NCBI GenBank assembly: GCA_951217055.1
Contig: OX578278.1
Span: forward strand, 39,405,115 to 39,469,114
DNA: 64,000 bases
Direction: 5' to 3'
Origin: Gerris lacustris
Taxonomy: Eukaryota > Arthropoda > Insecta > Hemiptera > Gerridae
Under the pieces are notes generated by a model. It was not told where the DNA came from, ran no database searches, and worked only from the letters and a program-made list of their open reading frames with translations. Shown one piece after another: positions 44,360 through 55,562 of the stretch; position 1 is the first letter of the stretch, and every line of letters begins with the position of its first letter. The position numbers and the translations under genes are program-made.

Positions 44360-45730
44360 AATATTGAGTGGATCAAAGCAAGTTGTTTTCTCCTCTATGA
44401 AAATGTGATGATTTAATTATTTTGTTATTATTTAAAGGTGATTATATATATTTCGATTTTCTTGACATCTCAGAAAATATATTTTTCCCTGGCACACGAA
44501 TTGCTTAAATTCGAATTTTTTAAATAAAATCATCGGATCCTTTTTAGGGAGCATTTTTAGGTATTTTGGGGGATTGAGTCCCCAAATTAGATCTAATATT
44601 AATTTTTATGATTAAATCAATCGGCCGAGCAGTTCAGACTCCACGCATCTGACAGACTTCTTACACTAGTACGGACAAATTTAAAAAGAAAAACTACGTT
44701 TTTAAATGTCTCTCAAGGGACCTTAAATCATATAAATTAAAATCTAAAGATCGCAATTTTGCGATATAAAGAGGGATATTTATTCCGATTTCATAGGTAG
44801 AGTTTAACCTATCTTTAATTAGTTAACTTTTACCAAAAACTGTTGAGTATTCTTCTGCCGGAAGCGATATATGTATAGTATATAGAATATAGAAGGTTCC
44901 ACTTATCTCCAGATCCACCGAGTGTGTCTCTTTTTTCTCATTGTTTAATTATAGAATATAATTCTTTTATTCTATCATTAGTAAACGAGTGGCTACGAAT
45001 TCCATTGAACTCCTTTTTAAGGGTTTCGAGGTCATCCTAGAAACCCTTATGCTTTTGGTAGTTTGTCCGTCCGTCGCATCTTGGAGATTATTTCCCGACC
45101 TACTGTAGCTAGAGATTTGAAATTTGGAATAAAATTTAAACTTTTTTTAAAGTTTAAAAAAAATATTGCGAACATAAATAATACTTATAATTTCTTCAAT
45201 CAGCGAGCAATTGCGAACTGATTGCAATATTTTATATTTTTAGTAAATTTGGAGAGGGGTATCATTTCAAAGGTATTTGAAATGTAGATAAAAAATATAG
45301 CGTTTCCAAAATGCCGGCCATTTTAACCCAAACAAATGCCTCCCCTCCCCCCCCCCCCGCTACTCCAGAGTTAATATAGAAAAGCCATATTTTATTATTA
45401 TTTTTTTGTATTTTTTAAATCGGGTATCATTTTAAAAGTGTTGAAATGTAGATCACAAATATATATCGCGTTTCTAAAATGGCGGCCATTACCCCTAAAA
45501 TAACCAAATAGTGCATACCTAAGATGCTCAAGTATAATATAAACCTTAATTCTCCAAAGTGCAACTTTTTATACATATTTTAATTAAAAAATAAATAAAT
45601 AATATTCGATTTATATGAATTTTTATAACCGAAGATACCCTTTTAGTAGCTTGCTAGCAAGTACTTAACGGGATTTTTATCTTTATTGTTTTAATAATTA
45701 TATAAAGAGATTGACTGGTTTGTTTGTTGA
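44360..45730 (+). other. Remainder of inferred intron 2
   Basis: AT-rich with no exon recognised. A segment at 45000-45130 has the TTTGTCCGTCCGTCGCATC style of widespread insect repeats. A tandem duplication of about 164-bp period lies at 45259-45500. A C tract lies near 45348-45358. Confidence 0.5.
45259..45500. repeat. Tandem duplication, about 164-bp period
   Basis: GGTATCATTTxAAA, TTGAAATGTAGAT and GCGTTTCxAAAATGxCGGCC occur in the same order from 45259 and from 45423. The CAAAATGGCGGCCAT style also appears near 60210-60310 (CCAATATGGCGGA, GGTATCAAATGAAAGG). Confidence 0.7.
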
Positions 45731-45733
45731 CAG

Positions 45734-48700
45734 CAGGTAAGACAGTCTGAAACGAGAAGTATGCCCGCAGGGAAGTCGATAACTAGCGTGATGTCAGGGT
45801 TTGCTGGTAAGCGTGCTGGACCAGGTGTTAGCACTATATCCTCCAAAACCAAGTCGTCGATATTTTCCTTATTCAGCACTGGGGGTTCCATCGAAAGTGG
45901 AGGTGAAGATAATACTTTCGAACAGATCTGGGGTAAAAATAATGAGTGGATATACGGGAGATACTTGCGTGATATGGCAAAATCAATGCACAAGGAGTAC
46001 GGACAAAGGGCCATCGATTCGATGGGAGGTATACCGCAAGGAACACGACTAAAGACTCCGTCTACGTGGGTCATAGAAGATTTTAGTACTCATGTTTCCT
46101 CTGCAAGTATCGCGTCTTCTTTAGTATCACCGACTCAGAATAAAGCCATGGCTACAGGCGAACTTTGCTCACCCGAACCTAAAAAGGAAATACTTACTGA
46201 AATCAGAGACGAGATAAATGAAGAAGAATACTTTTTCAAACAGATCCATCCTCGGTTTTCAGGTAACTATTCCGTACTCATATGGACTCCATACGACAGC
46301 ATATCGCCTCAAGCCAGATTGAACTCGCCGTATGAAATAGTATCTTTGAGTTTCTGTCCTCATGAGGGCAACTTCTTAGTTGGCGGTACATCGTGCGGCC
46401 TCGTGGTATTGTGGGACTTAACAGGAAGGTTGAAAAGTAAATCAGAGACAGTCCATTATTCGACTGACCCTTCATATATAGAATCCCAAAGAGTCATCAA
46501 CAACCAATTGAAGTGGAGGAGGAGCAAACGGAGCTTTAACCAGCTTCATCCGACCGCCATAACGCCGTTAAAAGATTCTCACAATACGAAAATAGTCAAT
46601 ATTCAGTGGATAAATTGCGATAAAGAGTTCGATATTAAGACTGGAAAGGTCGTTCCGAGTGTTAAATCAGGATCGTCAAAACCGACCCTTCAGTTTATGA
46701 CTACGTCAGAAGATAGAGTGATGAAGGTGTGGAATATGAGATGCGAACCGAAACCTGCGCTCGGGCTTAGATACCCTGACAAGGGGTTCAGTCGGACTGC
46801 AGCTGCAAGGCGACCTGAAAACCTCCAACAATCTGTATCTAAATTCAGCGAATTACATCGGCGTTGGCCTTGCATCTATACGGCAGAACCGAAACACGAC
46901 GACGGTTCATTCTTCATTTCTGATTGTGCTTACACAAAAGAGTATTATCAGTATCGTCCTAAACCCAGCGCTAAATCAGAAGACGAAAGAGTTTTAGAAG
47001 GTGCGTTTTTCGGGTGTCTCAATGGAGAAGTTGGTTACATGACTTGGGAAGGAGTGCCGTTCGAATCGGTCGTTGGATCAATAGACGCGTTAAATACTCA
47101 GGTATTTAAAACCTATCACGACGGACCTGTGAATTGTGTCGCAAGGCATCCTAAATTAGAGCACATTTGTCTTACTACTGGAGGTCACGTATTCGCTGTT
47201 TGGAACCTTGATTTTCCAACAGAGCCAATAAAGTGGGTGCGTTATAGAGAAGTCATTATGACCTATTGTGGGTGGTCTAAAATGAGGTGGAGTGTATTTA
47301 GAATTGCACGTTCCGACGGCTTAATAGAATTTTGGGATTTGCTGAAGTACAGCCATCGTCCGAAAATTGAACCACTTTCTACTGGAAGCGCTGTCACTAT
47401 GGCGATAGATTTGCGGATACCACCTAATAAGCACTTCATAGCAATTGCTGATATAAACGCATCTCTTAGGCTCTATTACATTGTCGGGCAGATTAGCCCG
47501 TTAACTGACAGCGAGCTTGATCGTTTGAAGGAAATGGTAGACACCGAACCTGAGAGAAAAAAAAAGTTGAAAGAGTGGTCGGCAAAATGGGTAAAAGAGC
47601 ATGTCGGTCGGAAAGCATTTGATAGTGCTCACCGTAAAGAAGAAGCGTTAACTCAACCTGTACAGGTCAGAACCAAGGATACCGAGCATCCCCCTTGTAA
47701 CCCGTTCATGATTCAGTTGTATAAGTGGTACATTCGACGAAGAGGAGACAAAAGCGTGTGGCTCGACGATGCAGATAAAAAGTGGTATGCTCAAGAACAA
47801 GCCTATATGAAAACACAAATTCTAGCAAATAAAATGTGGGATCAGAAGAAAATGGATGTTGTCATGAGACAGTTGGACGTTAAAGAAAAACGTGAATTGA
47901 TACGGAAACAAAGGGTCCAAGAGATATTAGACCAAGCCGATGAAATATTCAAATCGGCCGTGGCGGACATATTTTTGAAAAAAGAACTAGAATTAAAAGC
48001 CTCTAAGATATCAGTTAAAATCGACGAGCCAAAAGAGTTCGACATCGCTTCGGCAATTCAAGAAACCCACCTTTACTTTGGAGAAAATTCGAAAGAATTT
48101 GAACTAATTAAAATGGAGGACGTAGCTCGTTTTCCGGTGAAAGAAAGAAAGATGTTGGACGTTCTGGCAAAGTACAGGCAAGTGAGGATGGTCTTCAACG
48201 ACTCCAGAAGAAACAGAGATTCAAAACTAAAATGGCTAAGAAGCAAATTACGAAAAGAGGTCGAACGGTACGGTTGCGAGCTAATCGAGACTCAAACTAG
48301 AACCAACACCTTGATGAAATGGGAAAAATATGAGCGAAGGATCCGCGATATCGACGAGCTCAGGGATATGTACGGAGTCCACTACAACCCATTGTGGGAT
48401 AAGGATAAGAGAGTTTCCAAATTCGAAAAGAGGATGGCTATCGGCAATATACCGGTGAGGTACACGGTCTCGAAGAAAGAGAAAAGAAAAGAGGGGCTCG
48501 ATCTGGAGTCAATTATAGAAGGAGAAGAGATTTCAGTTTTGACGCCTAATCAGCCGGAAACACAAAAAGTCGATATAAAGCTGCCTTTTGAGGAGGAGCC
48601 TAAAGACCTTGCGGTAGAACAAGAAACCACCGTTATTCTAGAACCTGAAGAATCTTCTTCCGACAAGAGTCAGCTTCCACAAGAATCCTTAGACCAATTT

Positions 48701-49231
48701 ACAACTCATCTTCCCGAGATAAAGAGAAACGTGTCGTTCTCGGACGAGCCTAAAGAAGAGGCACCGCCGGGAGGTGTCCTACCTTTACCGGACATAGTAC
48801 CCCGCTCTGAATCCCAAACCGTTGAGACACGCCGCTCCACTATCGACAAGGATTTCAGGCCGTATCTCGAGACACTTCTTTCTCAACCCACAGAGTTGTC
48901 TGAGCCTTCCGACATTGAAGATTTTGAGCCTGATATAGCCGTCATGGAACAGCACAGAGACGTCGACGAGATTGTAGACAAACTCTCTTCTGTCTATGCC
49001 ATGCTTAAAGCCGATGTCAACATCAAGCCCGAGTTGCACAGGTTCAAATGGGAAACGACCGAAGAGTACCTGGTATCAGACGAAGAAGAGGATAAGAAAT
49101 CCGAGGTGGCTGAAGAGGAGGAAGAAGAGGAGGAAGACGAAACCCCGGTTGACCGCCAACTAGGCCGTCTGGACGACGACCTAGGTTCTGATGAGTACAT
49201 CCGATCTGACTCTGATGACTTGGTCGACTGA
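45734..49231 (+). CDS. DNAI3: DNAI3 (WDR63)-like dynein axonemal intermediate chain, main exon
   Basis: Likely an intermediate chain of an inner-arm axonemal dynein, holding the motor to the doublet microtubules of sperm flagella or sensory cilia. From ATG 45761 the exon encodes 1156 residues; the upstream acceptor adds 8-9 codons, giving about 1241 in all with exons 1 and 2. WD-type blades include GTSCGLVVLWDLTG (about residue 210), SEDRVMKVWNMR (about 320), HDGPVNCVARHP to HVFAVWNLD (about 453-485) and RSDGLIEFWDLLKYSHRP (about 515-535), then IPPNKHFIAIADINASLRLY. This order, with HDGPV and DGxIxFWDLLxxSHxP, fits WDR63/DNAI3 better than the outer-arm chains DNAI1/2. The remainder (about 580-900) is charged and helical; the tail is strongly acidic. 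It exceeds the ~890-residue human protein through this C-terminal extension. Acceptor is CAGCAG (NAGNAG). AATAAA sites lie at about 49605 and 49633. Confidence 0.85.
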   Translation, partial: QVRQSETRSMPAGKSITSVMSGFAGKRAGPGVSTISSKTKSSIFSLFSTGGSIESGGEDNTFEQIWGKNNEWIYGRYLRDMAKSMHKEYGQRAIDSMGGIPQGTRLKTPSTWVIEDFSTHVSSASIASSLVSPTQNKAMATGELCSPEPKKEILTEIRDEINEEEYFFKQIHPRFSGNYSVLIWTPYDSISPQARLNSPYEIVSLSFCPHEGNFLVGGTSCGLVVLWDLTGRLKSKSETVHYSTDPSYIESQRVINNQLKWRRSKRSFNQLHPTAITPLKDSHNTKIVNIQWINCDKEFDIKTGKVVPSVKSGSSKPTLQFMTTSEDRVMKVWNMRCEPKPALGLRYPDKGFSRTAAARRPENLQQSVSKFSELHRRWPCIYTAEPKHDDGSFFISDCAYTKEYYQYRPKPSAKSEDERVLEGAFFGCLNGEVGYMTWEGVPFESVVGSIDALNTQVFKTYHDGPVNCVARHPKLEHICLTTGGHVFAVWNLDFPTEPIKWVRYREVIMTYCGWSKMRWSVFRIARSDGLIEFWDLLKYSHRPKIEPLSTGSAVTMAIDLRIPPNKHFIAIADINASLRLYYIVGQISPLTDSELDRLKEMVDTEPERKKKLKEWSAKWVKEHVGRKAFDSAHRKEEALTQPVQVRTKDTEHPPCNPFMIQLYKWYIRRRGDKSVWLDDADKKWYAQEQAYMKTQILANKMWDQKKMDVVMRQLDVKEKRELIRKQRVQEILDQADEIFKSAVADIFLKKELELKASKISVKIDEPKEFDIASAIQETHLYFGENSKEFELIKMEDVARFPVKERKMLDVLAKYRQVRMVFNDSRRNRDSKLKWLRSKLRKEVERYGCELIETQTRTNTLMKWEKYERRIRDIDELRDMYGVHYNPLWDKDKRVSKFEKRMAIGNIPVRYTVSKKEKRKEGLDLESIIEGEEISVLTPNQPETQKVDIKLPFEEEPKDLAVEQETTVILEPEESSSDKSQLPQESLDQFTTHLPEIKRNVSFSDEPKEEAPPGGVLPLPDIVPRSESQTVETRRSTIDKDFRPYLETLLSQPTELSEPSDIEDFEPDIAVMEQHRDVDEIVDKLSSVYAMLKADVNIKPELHRFKWETTEEYLVSDEEEDKKSEVAEEEEEEEEDETPVDRQLGRLDDDLGSDEYIRSDSDDLVD

Positions 49232-49239
49232 TAAATGTC

Positions 49240-49790
49240 TTATCTCCACCAGTATTATCTGTTTAATATTAAAACCTAGTTGCTCTAATTACCTTAAGTT
49301 ATCACAAGGGTATTTTTTTATACCTACTTTTGTTATTTCCTAATAGATTTTCTTAATTAAATGCCACTCATATTCGTCCTAATATGGTTATATTACACAA
49401 CTTTTGCACTTGATGGTCAAAAGGTGCGACTGTCCTATAATCATCGTTAGTATATGTTTATGAACGTAAAGGTAAACAATATAAATAGGCCAGAATGCTT
49501 ATAATGAAGGACTACTGCAGAAAAAATGGACAAAACGTTTTCTAAATACATAGAATACTTTATTAATAATTATGTAATGCGTACAAAAACATTTTATATT
49601 GTGCAATAAATGGCTGATTGATTGACTTAATTAATAAATATAACAATCAAGCAGGTTTCACTTAAGCATAATATATTATTCTTACTGTAACCAGGTTTAT
49701 TACATTATTTATATTTTATCTTTATTTTAGATCCGGGTAAAATCTTTAATTTTATATTTAATATTAAGAAATCTTAGTCAGGTTACTATA
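49240..49790 (+). other. 3' UTR and downstream spacer of the dynein gene
   Basis: AT-rich with no ORF. AATAAA at about 49605 and 49633 are the first good polyadenylation signals after the stop. Confidence 0.5.
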
Positions 49791-49867
49791 GTATATTGAG
49801 CTACAATCAAATAATAGTCCCCAGGCCACCATAAGAAGTAAGTCGCTGATTGATAAAGTTTTCTTAC

Positions 49868-49969
49868 CTTATGGAATTGCTTATTTATGCCGTGTCCACC
49901 GATGAATTGGGTATATGGCAACTGGGCGCTGGGCCATTTCTTTTTTGTTGACATGCCAAACTTGCCCTT
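49868..49969 (-). pseudogene. Exon-like segment, left arm copy
   Basis: Encodes 34 residues starting KGKFGMSTKKKWPSAQLPY, framed by CTGCAG and GTAAGA on the minus strand, phase 0. It differs from the right-arm copy at two residues (GGHGINKQFHK versus GGQGINKRFHK). I do not recognise the protein. No neighbouring exon was found on either side. Confidence 0.4.
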
Positions 49970-50240
49970 CTGCAGGAACATTGAAAAGAGATTGATAAAG
50001 TTTTGATTTTCACAGGATCGATTAATTAAATTATTTCAAAAACAGTCGTAAAGGTGGCCACCGATAAGAGTGGGCCGTTTGGGGTGGCCACCGCTTCAAA
50101 CATATCGCTTTGCGGGGGCGTTGAAAAGAAAACGGCCCACTCGTATCGGTGGCCACGTGTGCCACTGTTTTTTAAATAATTTAATTAAACGATCCTGTGA
50201 AAATCAAAACTTTATCTATCTCTTTTCAATGTTCCCGCAG

Positions 50241-50342
50241 AAGGGCAAGTTTGGCATGTCAACAAAAAAGAAATGGCCCAGCGCCCAGTTGCCATATACC
50301 CAATTCATCGGTGGACAAGGCATAAATAAGCGATTCCATAAG
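50241..50342 (+). pseudogene. Exon-like segment, right arm copy
   Basis: Encodes 34 residues with QLPYTQFIGGQGINKRFHK at its end, framed by CCCGCAG and GTAAGA, phase 0 at both ends. The coding part is better conserved between the arms than expected of random DNA (no stops, two replacements), but the parent gene is not in view. It could be a real cassette exon or a captured one. Confidence 0.4.
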
Positions 50343-50419
50343 GTAAGAAAACTTTATCAATCAGCGACTCACTTCTTATGGTGGCCTGTGGACTATAATT
50401 ATTATTAGAGATAGTAAAA

Positions 50420-51680
50420 ATAAACTTGCTAGATCGTGTTCATGAAAATGTTGTTGAAGGTTTCACTGAATTAATTATACTCGTGTACACAAACCTTTTT
50501 TTTATATAATATCAATTTTCTAATATAATTTTAGAAAAAATTATTTACGTGGAAAATGATTCTGCATAATTAGGACTACCAAAATAAAAGTACGTTTTCA
50601 CGTAAGAGAGTCTTTCGATCTTTTGGGTATTTTTTTAAATGTTTTGCTCACGTGGTCTTAACGGGGGGAAAATTTATTTCAAATTATTTATATTAATATA
50701 GTAAACGGTACTTAGTAATTTTAAATTTGTTGCCAATTTAAAGAATACAGTTGATTTAGGTACATTGAATATTTTTAAATAAGATAAACAACCTTTAAAA
50801 TACAAGGAAAGTAAACCTTTTTCTTTATCAAAAATACCTTCTCATTTTCAGTACAATTACAACAAAGAAAGACCAGGTCTGTTTACGTTCCTTTAGTGAT
50901 AACAGAAATAGACACCTTTAACTTGAGACCGACAAAAAAATATAACAACTTGGAGTCATTCACACTTGAATTGAACAGAAACAGATAAAGAAAATACACA
51001 AAAGTTGTTTATATTTTTAAACTTAACAAATAAAAATATAACCTGAAAAAGAAAGTCCGCAGGAAAAACGTCAGAAGTTGCTAGAGGAAATGGAAAACTT
51101 AAGATGGTTTGGACAAAGTTGAGATAGATATATATTTTATGTCAAGTTTTGACAAAACTAATTATAAGGAAATAGAAATAAAGTTTTTCATCTTTTTTGT
51201 TAGAAATAAAAATAAAATGAAGTCGGAAAGAGCATAAAGGAGCATGAACTCTCTTGAGCCTTTTATCAAAAAGACCAACTTTACCAATGTCTTTATTTTT
51301 AATTTTCAAGAAGTACTTTTAGCCCAAATAGAAAAATGATAAGCTGATTTAGAAGTTCTACCTGCGCTTATAAACATGTTCAAGAATTTTTAACAAAAAA
51401 AAAATCTTAGGTGTTCTTATAAGGGCGGGGATACACTTGAGCATGGGTTGGCCCATTTTGCTTAAGATGTGCAACCCGATCCGATAGTAGTCGGCACATC
51501 AAAGTGAGCACGTGCTCGGTTCGTGTTCAATGTGGACGGGATTACAACCCGGGTCAGGCCGAATAATATGAGCCGACTGCTCCCCCCCCCCCCTCTCTTT
51601 TTTGACTTATTGAATTTAGAAAGATTTCTTAACGGGAACACATGCTTATTCGAGATGAATGCCCCCCCCCCCCCCCCCCC
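50420..51680. other. No gene recognised; C tracts at the end
   Basis: AT-rich to 51400. Mixed composition follows (51420-51570) with GGGCGGGGATACACTTGAGC, resembling a transposon end. C tracts lie at 51582-51593 (C12) and 51662-51681 (C20). Confidence 0.4.
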
Positions 51681-51684
51681 CTTA

Positions 51685-52039
51685 AGGTTTGTTCCAACCC
51701 CCTATTTGTACCATTTACATCATCCTACGGATCGTTCGGGAATCGTTTTGGAAAGCTTTTATGCGCATGCCCTTACTTTGTACTGTTATAATATCATCGT
51801 TGGTTGGCATTGGTTTGTGAGCTTTAAAAAAAATCAAGGAATCCTCACAGATAAGGAACTTTCCTCTTGGCCTGAGTGACGATTGACATACCTGCGTTTG
51901 GACCGTACGGTTAATGATTCTCAAACGATGATCCATGCTTCGAGAACGGTACAAATCATTCGGTTTGGAACGGCTTTTATCCATTGCGCATGCCTTTGGC
52001 AATCCCACGGACGGTTCTTAGCTTGGTTAGAACAAACCT
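51685..52039. mobile_element. MITE, 355 bp, with 14-bp TIRs
   Basis: The ends AGGTTTGTTCCAAC (51685-51698) and GTTAGAACAAACCT (52026-52039) are reverse complements with one mismatch. Both halves contain a TGCGCATGCC word. No ORF. A C20 tract abuts the left end. A target duplication could not be fixed. Confidence 0.7.
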
Positions 52040-52049
52040 ATTATAACTA

Positions 52050-52850
52050 GCTAGATTCCCGTGCTTTCCTACGGAGAGTATATTTAAGTTTTATAAAAAC
52101 AAAATGATTGTATAATAAAGGAAAGTTATAATCACCAGATTAGTACTCTCAAAGTTGTCGTTGACTCAGACCATCCAGGAACACCCGCGCGAGACACAGC
52201 ACAAGTTATAAAGCTTCTTGTAATATCGCCCGTTTTTATTTAAAAAGAAAATACATATTTCGTTACATTACGCACAAGTTAAAAATAAAGTTTATACAGC
52301 TTATCAGAAAACACAATAAACGACTAACTCGAGTCATCTACATTATATAATTGTATGAACCCTTGGCAGGGCTGTGGCAACGAGTTAGTTTAAGAAACAC
52401 ACACTCACGGATGTATATATATATAAAATGTGCGTGAATTTAAAATCCTAAAATTTGAAGAAACATAATTAATTATTTACACACGCGATATTAAAAATAC
52501 CATGCACTCACTTCTCTGCATCCCACGCAACTGAAAACAAAAGTATACATTTATATTAGTATTAGTGTTACTAAATAATTACATTTATAAGAATAAATGG
52601 CTTGAAAATTGACTTGATGTTACGAACTATCAAATGACAGCACTTACTCATATTGAGACAGATTTATGTGTGTGCGGTATAATAATAAAAATATATGAAA
52701 GTATAACATTTAAATTAATATATTTTAATTGTCTAAGAGGTCACGTGACCACTGCCTCTTCATGCGACTGGGAGGATTGTCAGGAATGGTCCGGAAAAAC
52801 AGATTGTGGACTACCACACTACCACAATCTGGATTGGAATGTTCGGAAAG
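52050..52850. other. No gene recognised
   Basis: AT-rich, followed from about 52740 by the 3' part of the Jockey remnant. Plus-strand ORFs at 52634-52988 overlap this and are probably shadows. Confidence 0.4.
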
Positions 52851-52859
52851 GGAGCCGTG

Positions 52860-54990
52860 GAAGGATTTATATTTGGAAATTGCAAGTTCACGGTAAAAAG
52901 GTACTTTGAGGTCATTATGAAGAATGAAATTATAAACATAGAAGAGAGCTTAGTTATTTTACTTAGGATCTTAAATTGGATGCGATAGGAATTGGAAAGT
53001 TTAGTGTTATCCCAGAGTTCTATGCCATATGCTCATATTGGTTTTATTATTGTGTTATAGATGAGTACTAAGTTTTGCATGTTGAGTTTAGACGTGATGC
53101 GTAAGAGTCTGTGTAGAAGTTAATAGCGAGTATTGCATGTTTGACGTTTATGTTTAGTGTGATGTGCCGCTGTTAAAAGACGATTAAGTATAGACCCTGG
53201 AAGCGGAAGGAACTGGAATGAGGAATAAAGATTTTGTTGAGTCACAGGTTCACATATACCGTGTTTAAAGCAAAGGTCAGGTGAGAGCTTTTCATTGACC
53301 TTGATCCGCCATTTCTTGAACAAGGTCTTAAGGAGTGTAAGGTGCTGTTGGACATGGTCGGAGGCTGTACGCAAGGACATATGTACGGATAGGATGCACT
53401 TATCGTCGGCGAAGGAAGCAAGAGCTGTTGAATAGATGGAACGTCGGAATATGAATGGAATAAAGGATAGGACCTAAAATGCTTCCTTGGAGCACCCCAG
53501 TTTTTATAGGATAATGAATGTGTATGTTTATAGGATAATAATGTGTGTATAAATTTAGGATAATATAATAAGTGAAAGGAAGGATACTCTTGAGCTTCCA
53601 AAATAAGCCGACATGCCATACCCTATCATAAGAGTGGGCTTCATCTAAGAAGACTACCGAACAATACTTTTTCTGTTCAAGAGCAGAGAAAAGAACATCC
53701 ACCACTCTGTGGCACTGTTGCACGGTGAAGTGAAGGGAACAGAAGCCAAGCTGGTGGTCTGGAATAATTTTAAGGGATGCTATTAAAGGGTTTATGCGGT
53801 GAAGGAGAAGCTTTTCAAGGTTTTTCCTATTATAGGGAGGAGACTGATAAGACGGTAGGAAGCAAGTAAATAAGTTGGTTTATAGGATTAGGGTGTCATG
53901 GTGATTTGGAGAACTTCTATAGGACTGGGAAATGAGTTGTTCTAAGGACGGTGTAATATATATGTGAGGTAAAGGACTGATTTTTTGGAAGAAGTTCGAG
54001 AATATGGGAAGTAATTGAATCAAAATCAGGAGCTTTGTTTGAAGGAAGTTTTTTATTACATACCAAAACTCGGAGGAATAGATGCACTTTGGGAGAGGGG
54101 ATAAATGTAACGGAATGAATACGTTTTTTGTCACTTCTTGGGAGTGATTGGGTTCGTGAATATGGGGATGAGGGGTGAATTGGTCGGAGATAAAATGAAC
54201 AAAGAACTCTGATTTTTTCATCTTTCTTTGCCCAGGACTGCTCAGGTTTTTGAAGGGGAGATGTAAGAGATGGTGTGGCAGTAGATCCTCGAGGGTTTCT
54301 AGTTCTGCATCCCCATAGGGGATGTTTGCCGTTGTAATCACCACCGTGTAATCACACAGGAGCTGAAAAGTGAGGAAAAATTTTGGTAGAAAATGTGTTT
54401 TCTCGGAGGACATACTCAGAAGATCCACTTGTTGTTGTGATGAATGTTTAAAGGGTAAAGTGTTGCTTTGTAGGTTCCGCTGGAACTTCTTGTGTACCTC
54501 ACATCCTAAATTAGCGGGTGAGTACCACCACCGAGGAAACAGGACTGTGGTCAATCTTTCTACTCTCAGATGTCGGATGAGGGCCAGAACACTTTACACA
54601 TCCCATTGCAGTACTTCTGGGTGTGTAAGTAATTTCGGCATCACTTGCACTGCACGATTTTCGTGTTTTTATGTGGTTCTTCTATCTTAACTTTACAATA
54701 GTAAAGTTTCTCAAATCCGGGTCAAGATCCACAAAAAAGAGGGGCAGTTTGTTTTTTGTTACATTAATCTCGTTGGTAACATTTCGAGTTTTGGATCCTA
54801 GTTTTTGTAGTTCCTCTTTAATGACTTCCGGTTGAGTAGACGGATGGAGGTGGTAAATAACAACCCTGAATGATATGTCTTCTTTTAAATGATTTGTGTA
54901 AAACGGAATATTGATTTCTTTTAAGTAGCTGTTTTAAATGCCTCTGTTGATTTTGTTTGGATTAAAACGTCTGCAGAACGGGCTTGGCAA
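52860..54990 (-). pseudogene. Jockey-type LINE remnant
   Basis: Read on the minus strand. Near 54960-54640 is a gag-like stretch (FRVVIYHLHPSTQPEVIKEEL, then a decayed CCHC-like QCKxCRNYLHTQKYC). Near 54250-54170 is KKSEFFVHFISDQFTPHP, the start of the Jockey polymerase region. Near 53680-53620 is YCSVVFLDEAHSYDRVWHVG (family VFLDVxxAFDRVWHxGL). Then come GVLQGSILGPILYS (about 53490), FADDKCILSV with the catalytic dyad (about 53405), WRIKVNE (about 53305) and AYGIELWDN (about 53020). The endonuclease between gag and polymerase is mostly missing. Many stops and shifts make it inactive. The motif set, with RVWHxGL and GIELW, is characteristic of the Jockey clade. Confidence 0.8.
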
Positions 54991-54999
54991 ACTAAATTT

Positions 55000-55560
55000 C
55001 TTTGTCCGATTACATATTTCATACTACGTACCGAATTTGTAAAATGTATGACATCATTTACAAATAGGGGGGGGGGGCATTCTACTTGAATCCTCTACTT
55101 CCTCTTCAGCATATAGTACAAAAAAAGGATTTTGGGTAACAAAACTGGGACCAAATAAATTATGTGTCGGGTTTAAATTTAATTCATTATGATTAATAAG
55201 CAGTGCCTTGATGGCTTTTGAATTTAAAAACGGCGGTGAAAGTTCATTCATTCCGGCCGGAGTTGTGGTCTGGATAGTAGACTGCACGGATGGGTTCCGA
55301 AGTATGAATAAAACCTTTAGCCACACCCTCTGCTGATGAATCAGAATCTATAGATTGTGTGTGTGGGCTTATTCTTATTCTTTTTAATAGGAAAATAATA
55401 AATCACATATAACACTTTATATAAAAATTAAACGTAGAATATTATTTTAACTGTTTTAAAACTAAAGAGAAACATCGAGCCGATGAACATGTTAAGTTTC
55501 AATGTATTCAATACGTGCAAACAAAATAAACAGGTCAACTGTGTGCTAGTCAGCACACAG
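55000..55560. other. Possible 5' part of the Jockey remnant, otherwise no gene
   Basis: A 90-codon minus-strand ORF (55054-55326) may be an N-terminal ORF1 remnant of the Jockey element, but shows no diagnostic motif. G11 tract at 55067-55077. Confidence 0.35.
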
Positions 55561-55562
55561 CG

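Larger units (their letters stand above)
49800..50409. repeat. Near-perfect palindrome, about 280-bp arms, each with an exon-like segment
   Basis: The left arm 49800-50080 and the right arm 50129-50409 are reverse complements with few differences, around a loop of about 48 bp. Each arm carries the same 102-bp segment between a CAG acceptor-like and a GTAAGA donor-like site (49868-49969 minus, 50241-50342 plus). The inner stem is GC-rich (GGTGGCCACCGAT). It could be a foldback element that captured an exon, or an inverted duplication of a gene fragment. Confidence 0.85.

Noticed and set aside
46278..49200. Minus-strand and shifted ORFs over the dynein exon
   Set aside because: Shadows of the 1156-codon plus-strand frame.
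53880..54554. Novel 224-residue minus-strand protein
   Set aside because: Its middle part matches the start of the Jockey polymerase region; it is a decayed LINE frame.
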